10,527 bases of DNA from Crocinitomicaceae bacterium (lineage in GTDB: Bacteria; Bacteroidota; Bacteroidia; Flavobacteriales_D; Sanyastnellaceae), in the NCBI GenBank assembly GCA_020848015.1, contig JADLBA010000320.1, positions 1 to 10,527 on the forward strand. Direction: 5' to 3'. The position numbers and the translations under genes were made by a program. The notes beneath the pieces were generated by a model. That model was given only the letters and a program-made list of their open reading frames with translations. It did not search any database and was not told where the DNA came from. Below, one piece after another: positions 1 through 6,988 of the stretch. The number at the start of each line of letters is the position of its first letter. The first letter of the stretch is position 1.

Positions 1-41
1 AAAAGTTGATAGCAACACAAATGTTCAATTACTTCTTTCAT
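1..41 (-). CDS. Possible start of a gene downstream of the methyltransferase (partial)
   Basis: On the minus strand an ATG at 41-39 opens a frame that reads MKEVIEHLCCYQL and runs off the left edge without a stop. It overlaps the last codons of the methyltransferase by 17 bases in another frame, a layout common in co-translated restriction-modification pairs. With thirteen codons no family can be named. A restriction endonuclease would be the natural neighbour, but that is inference from context only. No clear Shine-Dalgarno sequence is seen, which is normal in Bacteroidota. Confidence 0.22.
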   Translation of the reverse strand, partial: MKEVIEHLCCYQL

Positions 42-1143
42 CCGAACTTTTACAAATATGTTTGTTACCTGCCGTTTTTCTTTTTGTCGCCCTATATTTA
101 GTCTTTGGTTCACGAAAAATTTCAAGTTGTCCGTCAGAGTTTTTGTATGGTCGTTTCAGGTTGAACTGTGCTACAATGTGTTCTGGTATAGGTAGTTTGT
201 TAAGGTTACCAGGTTCAACTTTTATTGCTCCCGAACCATAACTTTTACCAACGAGTTTTAGGTTTTCTAAAGTGTCAGCATGATTTAATGCCTGCCACAG
301 ATTGTCGATATATTCTTTGTCGTCATAAATGGGATAAACACAAAGAAAACCTGTCAACGGTAATACACCAGCTTCGTTTTTGATACCCCGGGTATTACGT
401 CTGCCAAGGTATGCGAACAACAAAGGCGGAACTTGTCGCTTCTCCATTTTATACCAAGGTTTCCGTTGCTGAATAAGTGAACGCGTCGGCAAGCCCATTT
501 CTTCACCCACTGTTAAATAGTCCTTGACTGATTTAGGATAATTCTCTTGTCCGCTAATAGATAATAAAAATGTAGGACGATTTTCCTTCTCCAATGCTTC
601 CACATCTTTCAAAGTCAAAACACTCTCTGCAGCATCTTTTGTCCTGCCAACAGCTCGTTTTAGAAATTCTTTGGGAATACCAATTTGTTCAACCTGTTGA
701 GCTGTCAAGAAGAAAAATTCATTTGAACCTGTGGCAATGCCTCTCATAACATTGGCGAAGTCATTCAAATGAAATTTAAAGCCATTGTGATTTTGCTCAG
801 GCCTTGAAAAGCCAGTTGCAATACCTTCTTTTAATTGACGTGTAATTATTTCTAAAGTGTCTAATTGCCTTTTCTTAAAGCTTGATGATACAAAATCAAA
901 TAAGTCAGAAGAGTATGCTTCGTTAACCTTTACCCACTGCAATGTCTTTTGTGGCTTGGAGTTTTTAATTAGGAAAACAATTGCATTGGTATCAACATTT
1001 GGAAAGGGCGTAGCCCTTTCTTCAAATGTAATTACTCCTTCAATGCAAAATTTTTCTGAAATCCATTTCCATAAATTCTTTGCAAACTTTCCTTCGCAAG
1101 TGTCGGCGGGCATAATGAATGCAAGTTTGCCGTCTTGCTCCAA
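25..1143 (-). CDS. C-terminal fragment of DNA methyltransferase (target-recognition half)
   Basis: This 372-codon frame begins at a TTG (1143) inside the methylase fold. The same frame is open up to the T9 tract at 1414 but has no earlier start codon, so the TTG is probably not a real start. It begins with EQDGKLAFIMPAD, the strand after motif IV, then TPFPNVDTNAIVFLIK, and continues into the specificity region with RGIATGSNEFFFL, RKPWYKMEKR, LFAYLGRRNTRGIKN, LTGFLCVYP and VGKSYGSGAIKVEP. These blocks are typical of the C-terminal half of Eco57I-like methylases. Motif IV (TPPY, codons at 1284-1273) lies upstream of this start, so the fragment lacks the catalytic motif. It ends at TGA 27-25. 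Confidence 0.7.
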   Translation of the reverse strand: MEQDGKLAFIMPADTCEGKFAKNLWKWISEKFCIEGVITFEERATPFPNVDTNAIVFLIKNSKPQKTLQWVKVNEAYSSDLFDFVSSSFKKRQLDTLEIITRQLKEGIATGFSRPEQNHNGFKFHLNDFANVMRGIATGSNEFFFLTAQQVEQIGIPKEFLKRAVGRTKDAAESVLTLKDVEALEKENRPTFLLSISGQENYPKSVKDYLTVGEEMGLPTRSLIQQRKPWYKMEKRQVPPLLFAYLGRRNTRGIKNEAGVLPLTGFLCVYPIYDDKEYIDNLWQALNHADTLENLKLVGKSYGSGAIKVEPGNLNKLPIPEHIVAQFNLKRPYKNSDGQLEIFREPKTKYRATKRKTAGNKHICKSSDERSN

Positions 1144-1376
1144 TAGGTTCAGCGCTTGTATAAGAAAATAAATGTGATAACCAACTCTACCGTCAATCGC
1201 AATCCCTGTTATGCTTGCAGAAAGTTGTTTGAGAAATATTTTTGTTGCCTTGTCAATGCGATGATGCCTAATGTATGGGGGGGTTGCAACTATCGCTTTA
1301 AATTTTATTTGGGGTGGATTTTTTATAAAATCTCTTTTCTCAACAAAACAATTTTTGTGATTGTAAATTTCATCTT

Positions 1377-1619
1377 CTAAAACTTCGGTGTCAATATCGG
1401 TTCCGAAAAAAAAACATTTAGTTTGTTGAGATTTAGTAGTGCTTCGTAAAATACTCCTCTACCTGTTGCTGGGGCGAAAACCAAGTCTGTGTTTTCTGCA
1501 ACGTAAGATACCATTGTTTCAGCAATCCAACTCGGTGTCCAAAATTGTCCTTTGTCAGGAAGAATTTCTCTTTCGTTCCATTCGGTTGGTAGCTTCTGAT
1601 GTGATTTAACTTTTCCCAT
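1377..1619 (-). CDS. N-terminal fragment of DNA methyltransferase
   Basis: This 80-codon frame holds the family's N-terminal signature (KGQFWTPSWIAETMV, residues 23-37) and the SAM-binding motif I region, FAPATGRGVFYEALL (48-62). In relatives the residue before PATG is Asp or Glu; here codon 1475-1473 is GCC, Ala. The last eight or so codons are read out of frame after the T9 run and end at a TAG (1377-1379). The ATG overlaps, as TGATG, the stop of a tiny upstream frame (1669-1619). Alone this piece cannot be a functional enzyme. Confidence 0.65.
   Translation of the reverse strand: MGKVKSHQKLPTEWNEREILPDKGQFWTPSWIAETMVSYVAENTDLVFAPATGRGVFYEALLNLNKLNVFFSEPILTPKF
1406..1414 (-). repeat. Nine-base homopolymer at the methyltransferase frameshift
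   Basis: Nine A on the plus strand (nine T in the coding strand) sit exactly where the methyltransferase frame breaks. Ten T would give VFFFGTDID and restore the full reading frame. A tract of this length can slip in replication or transcription, and is also a place where sequencing errs. Confidence 0.75.
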
Positions 1620-1751
1620 CAGAGTTTGCTTAAAACGTTAATTGCTTCGTCTGCTATGGACGTATTCACCTATCAAAATGGTTTACTTTCTGTTTCTTAT
1701 TTGATTGTCAGTTCAATGTACGGAGTGTCGTCCTACCACTGGCTATAACTG

Positions 1752-1776
1752 AAAAATAATTGCAATGAAACATTGC
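1752..1776 (-). terminator. Candidate intrinsic terminator after xseAB
   Basis: On the minus strand 25 bases past the xseB stop there is a perfect 6-bp hairpin GCAATG-TTT-CATTGC, followed by AATTATTTTT. The position and T-rich tail fit a weak intrinsic terminator for the xseA-xseB transcript. The stem is short and has only two or three G-C pairs per arm. Confidence 0.4.
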
Positions 1777-1800
1777 TCAATAAAAAATCATCGTTGATCA

Positions 1801-2010
1801 TCACTCCTCAGATTTATCGTCCCACTTTTTGAGTATCTTAGTCACTTCTGTTTCTGCGCTGCGCAGTTTTTTTTGACAAAACTCGACAAGAAAAGAAGCG
1901 TGTTTTATCTTTTCAGCGAGTATATCCACCGGGACTGCCTCACTTTCAAGATCAACCGCTATTTGCTGTAACTCAGCAAAGGCGGATTCATAAGTCAAAT
2001 CGTTGTTCAT
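1801..2010 (-). CDS. xseB: Exodeoxyribonuclease VII small subunit
   Basis: This 69-residue protein is the small subunit of exonuclease VII, several copies of which bind each XseA in the cytoplasm; the complex degrades single-stranded DNA from both ends. The family pattern is visible: LTYESAFAELQQIAVDLES near the N terminus, a central ILAEKIKHASFLVEFCQKKL helix, and an LRSAETEVTKIL end, together two long amphipathic helices. The length is typical. The start lies inside the 3' end of xseA (23-base overlap), which implies translational coupling. No other partner gene follows; a candidate terminator lies just downstream. Confidence 0.93.
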   Translation of the reverse strand: MNNDLTYESAFAELQQIAVDLESEAVPVDILAEKIKHASFLVEFCQKKLRSAETEVTKILKKWDDKSEE

Positions 2011-3418
2011 CGTCTTTTGTTTTTTTCAATACTTGGGTTAAAATTTTTTCTCCTCCAAGATGTATGTCAATCATACTATCTTTTGAGATCATTTCGGGAT
2101 CAGAGATGATTTTTCCATTTATACTTATCAGTGCAAATCCTCGGCGGAGAATATGCGCAGGGCTCATCATCTTAATAATACTGCGGTGATGCATCAGTTG
2201 ATGCTCCTTATTCCTGATAAGAAGTTTAGAATAAGAAAGCACTTGCATTGATAGCCATTTCAGTTTCATTTTTTCATTTACGAATGTCTGAATAGATTTA
2301 TGAAACATCAATGCTGAAATAATTTCGATCTGCTTTTTCTCATTGGACCACCGTTGATAAAATAGATTTTTTATAGATGCGGAAAGAAGATCATTCTGTC
2401 TTTGTGCGCTAACCAGCAGTGTTTTTGAAAGTCGGTAGATTTCAGTGCGAAGATTTCCCAGATTCTCGCTGATTCCGGATAAGATAAACCGGCCTCTATT
2501 GCTGATTTCTAATCTAAGGCTTAATAGTTGTTCTTCAAATAAACGGTTGTGACTGAAAATCTCCTCTGCCGCTTTTGTAGGCGTTTTCAATGCTTTGCAT
2601 GCCATCATATCCACGATGCTTTCGTTTTTCAAATGACCAATACCGGTAAGAACGGGTAATTGGGAGGATGCTACGGATAATGCGGCATCAAATTCATCAA
2701 AAGCCATGAAATCAGATTGAGTTCCCCCTCCCCGCACTATGACCAAAATATCAAACCGGTCAGAGGATTGATTGATTGAGTTTACCAATGCAGAAATAGT
2801 ATTTCCCGCACCTGCGCCTTGTACACGAGTAAAAAATGGTATTACGGAAAAGACATATCCCCATCTGTTATTCATCAGCTCATGGATGAAATCACTGTAG
2901 CCGTCGGAGACTTCTGAAGTAATAATTGCAATGCGCTGAATAACCGCAGGAAGGGTTAATTTCTGATTCTTACTTCTGTAAATTCCATCAGTAAATGAAA
3001 CAATGTCAGGATAGAGTTGGACAAGGCGGGTCAGTGTTTGCCTTCGTTGCTTTTCGAGTTCCCCCAATGTATAATTGGTATCGAGATCGCGGATGCTCAA
3101 TTTCAATCCATACTGTACGTGAAAATCCACCTCAACAAGAGCCATTACTTTGAGGTTATTCTCAAACCGTTGCCCTGTTGACTGCTCAAATTGCCGGATC
3201 TTTTGGGTGCCCGTACCAAAGACAGATGCACTTATTTTAGCAACAATGGCTGAACCATTTTCCTCTTTCTGAACCAACTCAAGAAAGTAGAAATTTTTTG
3301 CCGCATAAAATTTCAAACTACTTACTTCCGCTACCACCCAATACAACTGCCCGCCGAACCCTTGGGCAAGGTGATCACGGATCAGCATATTCAGTTTTAG
3401 CAATGACAAAGCAGCCAT
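1988..3418 (-). CDS. xseA: Exodeoxyribonuclease VII large subunit
   Basis: This 476-residue protein is the catalytic subunit of exonuclease VII, which trims single-stranded DNA into oligonucleotides in repair and recombination. Residues 1-115 form the OB-fold that binds DNA, including LYWVVAEVSSLKFYAAKNFYFLEL. The nuclease domain follows, with IAIITSEVSDGYSDFIHEL (163-181), VIVRGGG (226-232) and TGIGHLKNESIVDMMACKALKTPTKAAE (258-285). The C-terminal half is the helical arm that binds XseB, ending with SPAHILRRGFALISINGK. The conserved Arg (229) and His (262) are present. The GHExD-type motif reads GHLKN, with Leu for the usual Glu and Asn for the E. coli Asp; from memory some Bacteroidota have Asn there, so activity is not excluded. 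The ATG at 3418 begins the OB-fold directly and gives the expected length. Confidence 0.93.
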   Translation of the reverse strand: MAALSLLKLNMLIRDHLAQGFGGQLYWVVAEVSSLKFYAAKNFYFLELVQKEENGSAIVAKISASVFGTGTQKIRQFEQSTGQRFENNLKVMALVEVDFHVQYGLKLSIRDLDTNYTLGELEKQRRQTLTRLVQLYPDIVSFTDGIYRSKNQKLTLPAVIQRIAIITSEVSDGYSDFIHELMNNRWGYVFSVIPFFTRVQGAGAGNTISALVNSINQSSDRFDILVIVRGGGTQSDFMAFDEFDAALSVASSQLPVLTGIGHLKNESIVDMMACKALKTPTKAAEEIFSHNRLFEEQLLSLRLEISNRGRFILSGISENLGNLRTEIYRLSKTLLVSAQRQNDLLSASIKNLFYQRWSNEKKQIEIISALMFHKSIQTFVNEKMKLKWLSMQVLSYSKLLIRNKEHQLMHHRSIIKMMSPAHILRRGFALISINGKIISDPEMISKDSMIDIHLGGEKILTQVLKKTKDDEQRFDL

Positions 3419-3483
3419 ACAGCGAAGGTATTCAGCAATTTTTCAGTAGTTAATAAAAAGATAACTTTTGAAGCGGAGAATTT

Positions 3484-3628
3484 ATGAAAAAAAAAGTTGT
3501 TGATAATAATGATGGGATTTGGCCTGTTCAGTATATCAAAATACGACAGTAAAGCATATTCTCAGTCCTCAATATCCTTCCGTTTAAGAAATACAGGTTT
3601 CTCACATTACTTTTGAGCCAAGACATTT
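3484..3628 (+). pseudogene. Broken start of a small secreted protein
   Basis: An ATG at 3484 is followed by nine A. As sequenced the frame gives a 22-codon peptide ending at TAA 3550-3552 with no signal sequence. With one A fewer (or two more) it reads MKKKLLIIMMGFGLFS, then SKAYSQSSISFRLRNTGFS, and stops at TGA 3626-3628. That is a convincing signal peptide (Lys-rich, hydrophobic core, AYSQ cleavage-like region) and the first strand of a mature protein. From memory, Bacteroidota encode small exported proteins that begin like this, but the rest is missing, so it is most likely a remnant cut off before the lipoprotein gene. It is divergent from xseA. Confidence 0.4.
3608..3615 (+). promoter_or_regulatory. 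Possible -7 element before the lipoprotein gene
   Basis: TACTTTTG matches the Bacteroidota -7 consensus TAnnTTTG exactly and lies 33-36 bases before the likely ATG. No TTG stands at the expected -33 distance (only TTT near 3587), so the call is weak. Confidence 0.3.
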
Positions 3629-3651
3629 TAGACCCTCATTTAGATTTTATG

Positions 3652-4407
3652 ATGAAAATACTGAGACAATGCTTGTTCTCCGTTTTTTTTCTTCTATTGG
3701 CCTGCAGCCATCCGGACGATATCGCACCGGTGATAGAGTCGGTGAGTATTAATGGGGTAGAAGGGAACCATTTTCTTTTGAATACAGGGATGAGCAGTGC
3801 GATTGCTGCAAAAGTCAGCGATGACGTATTGCTGAGCCAGGTGCGAATTGAACTGAAAAACAGCAGCGGATATGGAACACCGGACGGTCAGAGCAGGCTG
3901 TTTACTTTCCCTGTAAAAGGCAACTGGAACAATGTCAGTGTGAAGGAGATTTCAGGGCAAAGTACTACGGTCAATTATTCTTTTTTACCCGCAGATTCTG
4001 TTGCAGGTAAAGGAACATTAGAGGTGGGAATAGTGGACGGCAATGGCAATCTTTCGACAAAAAGTTACAGCCTTTTTTTACAAAATGAATTATTACCGGC
4101 ATTTAATATTATAAGTACTTTTCCTCCGGTGAATTCGGAAAATGAGTTAACCGTTCCCCTCAATGGAAACCTGTCTATTGATGGAATAGTATCAGACACC
4201 GATGGATTGTCGGAGCTAACTGTATTGGTAAAGAGAGGAAGTGTTGTCTTCTTTGAATCTTCCATTTTACCGGCGGCCACCAATTTTAATCTAAATAATA
4301 TAGCCATTCCTTCATTTACCGAGGCGGGTTCTTATACAATTGAAATATCTGCAAAAGATACTTTTTCTGGCTTCTATTCAACACGTGCATCCTTCAGAGT
4401 GGAGTAA
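3652..4407 (+). CDS. Lipoprotein with two Ig-like (DUF4625-like) modules
   Basis: The start is ATG 3652 (or the adjacent ATG 3649); a longer frame from TTG 3613 would put 12 or 13 extra residues before the signal peptide. The product is about 251 residues: MKILRQC, a hydrophobic core, and the lipobox LLAC with Cys18 as the lipidated residue. The next residues, SHPDD, are acidic and could act as a surface-export signal as in other Bacteroidota lipoproteins (inference). The mature part has two similar beta-rich modules, roughly residues 25-145 and 150-250. Each opens with a P-x-I/F-x-I-I/S strand and has a VSDDVLLSQVRIEL or VSDTDGLSELTVLV segment. The second ends with GSYTIEISAKD. This resembles DUF4625/cell-surface Ig folds. 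No enzyme motif is visible; a binding or structural role at the outer membrane is likely. It converges on the propeller gene, 249 bases away. Confidence 0.75.
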   Translation: MKILRQCLFSVFFLLLACSHPDDIAPVIESVSINGVEGNHFLLNTGMSSAIAAKVSDDVLLSQVRIELKNSSGYGTPDGQSRLFTFPVKGNWNNVSVKEISGQSTTVNYSFLPADSVAGKGTLEVGIVDGNGNLSTKSYSLFLQNELLPAFNIISTFPPVNSENELTVPLNGNLSIDGIVSDTDGLSELTVLVKRGSVVFFESSILPAATNFNLNNIAIPSFTEAGSYTIEISAKDTFSGFYSTRASFRVE

Positions 4408-4656
4408 ATCTATTGAATTATTAAGGATAAAAGAGAGTCACTCCCTAATTTCAATATAATATGCAGAACTCATTTTGAACAGAGAAGTCTAATTTCCTGT
4501 ACTTTTTACATTGCTCTTTATTTCCTTTCCGGAGAGAAAAAAATATCTAAAAGCAATATCCACTTTGACTAATCAGGGAGAAATAATATTTCCCGCAATT
4601 TTCCAATACGCTGAGGCACCACCTAACACTGCAACGATTATTGTAGTGCTGCAAAC

Positions 4657-6258
4657 TCAGTTACATACGAGCCCCCATGCACCGATAAAAATAATGAGAT
4701 CACCAATATCCACCACGCCACTGTTGTTGAGATCAACGGGGCAGTTTGTAGTATTAGGGAATATGCAGGAGCCATCGTCTCTTTGCGCATCGGGTGAATA
4801 ATTGGAAGCTTCGAAATAGGTACACCCTGCAGATCCGAAATCACAACTTCCATCGTCCACTATGGCCATCGGGTCATAATTGATCGCGGGCGGATAGGTA
4901 CAGCCGGGGATACCTGCACTTACCATCCAAGTTATGCTGTTGGTCTGACGGGTACAGGTGCCATTATTGACAGTAGCATAATAGTTCCCTGATGAGGCAG
5001 GAACAAATTCCTGTGTGTTGGCTCCGTTGATGAGGATACCATCTTTCCACCACCAATATTGTACTCCGGCAGATGCAGAGAGATGTCCGTTGAAAGTAGT
5101 GAGTACAGGATTAAAGGTTCCGCAAACATCTTCTATTTTATATATTTCACCTGAGATGACAGAGAGATAAATCTGGCCGGACGAATTGTTGCCAAATGCA
5201 ACAATTCCTTCGATACCAGAATTTGTTAAGCTTTCGGAATAGCCTCCATTTCCGTCAGGATAGAGAGTATAAATTCCACCATTGCAGTAATCCGAAAAAA
5301 AATAATGTCCCACCATACCGGGGAATTTTGATCCTCTGTACACAAGTCCTCCGGTAATCGAACAAAATGAATAAGGGGCACCATGACTGTAAACCTTTAT
5401 CGGAAAGTCATAATTCCCAATGGCATTGCAACCGGATAGATTGAAGGGAGAATTGCCTTCATAACATCTCCACCCCCAATTCATTCCTCCCGCGCCCCCT
5501 GCCGGCTCACGATCAATTTCTTCCCAGGCATTTTGACCAACGTCACCTATCCATATATCACTGTTTTGTATATCGAAGCTAAACTTCCATGGATTGCGCA
5601 ACCCAGTGGCCCAAATTTCCGGACGATAGCCCGCTTGACCTATGAAAGGATTATCAGGAGGAATGGCATAAGGGTTTCCGCTGTTTACATCAATGCGAAG
5701 CATTTTGCCGAGCAGGCTATTGTTATTTTGCGCCTGTGCCTGTGGGTCTCCACCGCTCCCACCATCCCCCATACCAATATATAGATAACCATCGGGGCCG
5801 AAAGAAATATGACCTCCGTTGTGATTCGAAAAAGGCTGATTGATCGTCATCAATAGTTGTGCAGAGGAAGAGTTGGCCACATTGGGATTGGCAGATACCG
5901 AATAGCGGGCAATAACAGTATTGCCTGACACATTCGTATAGTTCACATAAAAGAATCCGTTGTTTGCATAGTTAGGATGAAATGCGAGACCCAGCAGCCC
6001 CCTCTCCCTACCGGTAGAAATCAGGCTTGAAATATTGAGAAAAACTCCCATATACGTACCCAGTGTATCAATAATTTTAATCTTGCCGGTGGATTGTTCG
6101 AGGATAAAAAGCCGTTCATCGCCGGCATTGTAAACACCTACAGGATTGGTTAATCCACCTTGTACAATAGAAAGAGTAACCTGAAGTGGTGATGGGTTTT
6201 GCCCGTAGAGAATGCCGGTAGTAATCAATGCCGCTGCGGTAGATAGTAGTTTTTTCAT
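4657..6258 (-). CDS. Secreted glucose/sorbosone dehydrogenase-like beta-propeller with Ig, repeat and dockerin-like tail
   Basis: This 533-residue exported protein has a signal peptide at 1-19 (MKKLLSTAAALITTGILYG). Residues 25-375 match the six-bladed propeller of PQQ-dependent soluble glucose dehydrogenases and their relatives: LTNPVGVYNAGDERLFILEQ, RERGLLGLAFHPNYANNGFFYV, NHNGGHISFGPDGYLYIGMGDGG (His146, His150), GLRNPWKFSF, WIGDVGQNAWEEI and GHYFFSDYCNGGIY. Residues 378-447 resemble an Ig/PKD-like domain. Residues 453-498 hold two CTxPxAxNYxPxAxxDDGSC repeats. Residues 506-533 form a dockerin or EF-hand-like end, DLNNSGVVDIGDL. Oxidation of a sugar or aldose using PQQ is the family activity, but many relatives have unknown substrates. 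No typical T9SS C-terminal domain is seen. ATG 6258 is chosen because the signal peptide starts there and a promoter lies just upstream. Confidence 0.88.
   Translation of the reverse strand: MKKLLSTAAALITTGILYGQNPSPLQVTLSIVQGGLTNPVGVYNAGDERLFILEQSTGKIKIIDTLGTYMGVFLNISSLISTGRERGLLGLAFHPNYANNGFFYVNYTNVSGNTVIARYSVSANPNVANSSSAQLLMTINQPFSNHNGGHISFGPDGYLYIGMGDGGSGGDPQAQAQNNNSLLGKMLRIDVNSGNPYAIPPDNPFIGQAGYRPEIWATGLRNPWKFSFDIQNSDIWIGDVGQNAWEEIDREPAGGAGGMNWGWRCYEGNSPFNLSGCNAIGNYDFPIKVYSHGAPYSFCSITGGLVYRGSKFPGMVGHYFFSDYCNGGIYTLYPDGNGGYSESLTNSGIEGIVAFGNNSSGQIYLSVISGEIYKIEDVCGTFNPVLTTFNGHLSASAGVQYWWWKDGILINGANTQEFVPASSGNYYATVNNGTCTRQTNSITWMVSAGIPGCTYPPAINYDPMAIVDDGSCDFGSAGCTYFEASNYSPDAQRDDGSCIFPNTTNCPVDLNNSGVVDIGDLIIFIGAWGLVCN
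4765..4902 (-). repeat. Tandem Cys/Asp-rich 20-residue repeats in the propeller protein
   Basis: Residues 453-472 and 479-498 are two copies of CTxPxAxNYxPxAxxDDGSC, separated by six residues; the second has F for the first P. Each has paired cysteines and a DDGSC loop suited to calcium or disulfide stabilisation. The unit is common in secreted proteins of Flavobacteriales-like bacteria and usually lies between the catalytic part and the C-terminal anchoring part, as here. Confidence 0.65.
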
Positions 6259-6277
6259 CGGTAAATCAACTTACAAT

Positions 6278-6309
6278 CAAAGTTAGTTTTTTTAAAGTTA
6301 TTTCACCAA
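6278..6309 (-). promoter_or_regulatory. Bacteroidota-type promoter of the propeller gene
   Basis: On the minus strand TTG (6309-6307), then 21 bases, then TAACTTTG (6285-6278). This matches the phylum consensus TTG-N19-23-TAnnTTTG, recognised by the primary sigma factor. The -7 element ends 20 bases before the ATG at 6258, so the leader would be short. Confidence 0.55.
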
Positions 6310-6553
6310 TAGATGCAAAAAAAATAAATGAAGAATAAAAGTTCTGCAATTACCACAGCAGTAATATATCCTGTATGGGTGATATGCTTTGACTAAGTGT
6401 AGAAAGAATATGTGAGAGTATCGTCATCCCACAAATAAATAACCAATGGATCAGTATCAAAGAGACCGGTAATGGATTTTATTTTGAAAATTCCAATGGC
6501 TATTTCCGGGATAGTGCCTCTGCACTTTTAGGAATGTGTACTATGATTAAAGC

Positions 6554-6988
6554 CTACTCCACAGGGACTATTAGCCAAGTGACGTATTCTTCTTCATTAG
6601 TAGTGTTCGCAGGGCCTTTCACATACATTTCAAAACCATCGTGCCGAGGCTTATTATTTTTTCCGATGTATTCCATCAGCTTGTCCCAGGCTTTCCCGAT
6701 TTTATTGTAATTGCCGTAATGAATGTGCTTGATCACTTTGCCTCCTGGTATTTTGCCGGCGATCAGTCCTGTGGGTACCTTAATTTCAGTACCTACCGGT
6801 ACTGCAATTTCTATATCTACAGTATTGGTCTGCTCATTGTAATTGCGCCAGATACTCATTGGTACGCCCGCGATGTTATTCGCCGGGACTATCTTATAAA
6901 TCTCTCTGTAAGCAGCGTTGTAAACCGTAGTGTCAAGTTCTTCTGCCCTGACGGCAGGGTACATCTTACTGACGTACTTAATATCCAT
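6554..6988 (-). CDS. GyrI-like effector-binding domain (second half of a split SRPBCC-GyrI protein)
   Basis: The frame from ATG 6988 gives 144 residues of a GyrI/AraC-type small-molecule-binding fold. Visible blocks are GVPMSIWRNYNEQTNTVDIEIAVPV, GLIAGKIPGGKVIKHIHYGNYNKIGKAWDKLMEYI and a final YVTWLIVPVE; the KVIKHIHYGNY segment and the terminal strand are typical. The same frame is open upstream to about 7068 and reads SAETVLHEPAFEIEEAS before the Met. In relatives a GyrI-like domain follows an SRPBCC domain in one chain, so the ATG is probably internal. The ligand is unknown. The lack of a DNA-binding domain points to a sensor or binding role rather than a transcription regulator. Confidence 0.75.
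   Translation of the reverse strand: MDIKYVSKMYPAVRAEELDTTVYNAAYREIYKIVPANNIAGVPMSIWRNYNEQTNTVDIEIAVPVGTEIKVPTGLIAGKIPGGKVIKHIHYGNYNKIGKAWDKLMEYIGKNNKPRHDGFEMYVKGPANTTNEEEYVTWLIVPVE

Larger units (their letters stand above)
25..1619 (-). pseudogene. Eco57I-type N6-adenine DNA methyltransferase, frameshifted
   Basis: The two open pieces at 1377-1619 and 25-1143, plus the start-less stretch between them, read as one class I SAM-dependent DNA methyltransferase of about 531 residues if one base is added to the nine-base T run (minus strand) at 1406-1414. The joined frame continues FFGTDID (motif II acidic residues), a VEKRDF motif III region, TPPYIRHHR (motif IV), GKLAFIMPADT and then a target-recognition half. 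This order and length fit Eco57I/TaqI-like adenine methylases of type II or IIG systems. The acidic residue before PA in motif I is Ala and the motif IV Asn is Thr, so even a restored protein would probably be inactive. Possible explanations are decay, phase variation at the homopolymer or sequencing error. The upstream frame has a stop (TAA, 1638-1640), so ATG 1619 is the natural start as sequenced. Confidence 0.8.

Noticed and set aside
1733..1801. A 22-codon minus-strand frame (MINDDFLLSNVSLQLF...) whose ATG overlaps the xseB stop as TGATG, preceded by GAGGAG
   Set aside because: It runs through the candidate terminator hairpin, is very short, and the GAGGAG is part of the xseB coding end. 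Chance is the simpler explanation.
3613..3651. TTG at 3613 as start of the lipoprotein gene
   Set aside because: It would place 12 or 13 residues before a complete lipoprotein signal peptide, and the TTG overlaps the possible -7 element. ATG 3649 or 3652 fits the signal sequence.
4577..4597. Imperfect hairpin GGGAGAAAT-AAT-ATTTCCC between the convergent genes as a shared terminator
   Set aside because: The stem has a bulge and is A/T-rich, and no clear T run follows on either strand.
4511..4801. Plus-strand 96-codon frame between and across the convergent genes
   Set aside because: Its second half is antisense to the propeller gene, and the translation shows no domain, signal or conserved pattern. 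The interval 4408-4656 appears to hold no gene.
6513..6526. Hairpin AGTGC-CTCT-GCACT downstream of the GyrI-like gene
   Set aside because: Only five base pairs, and no T run follows on the minus strand, where a terminator would be needed.
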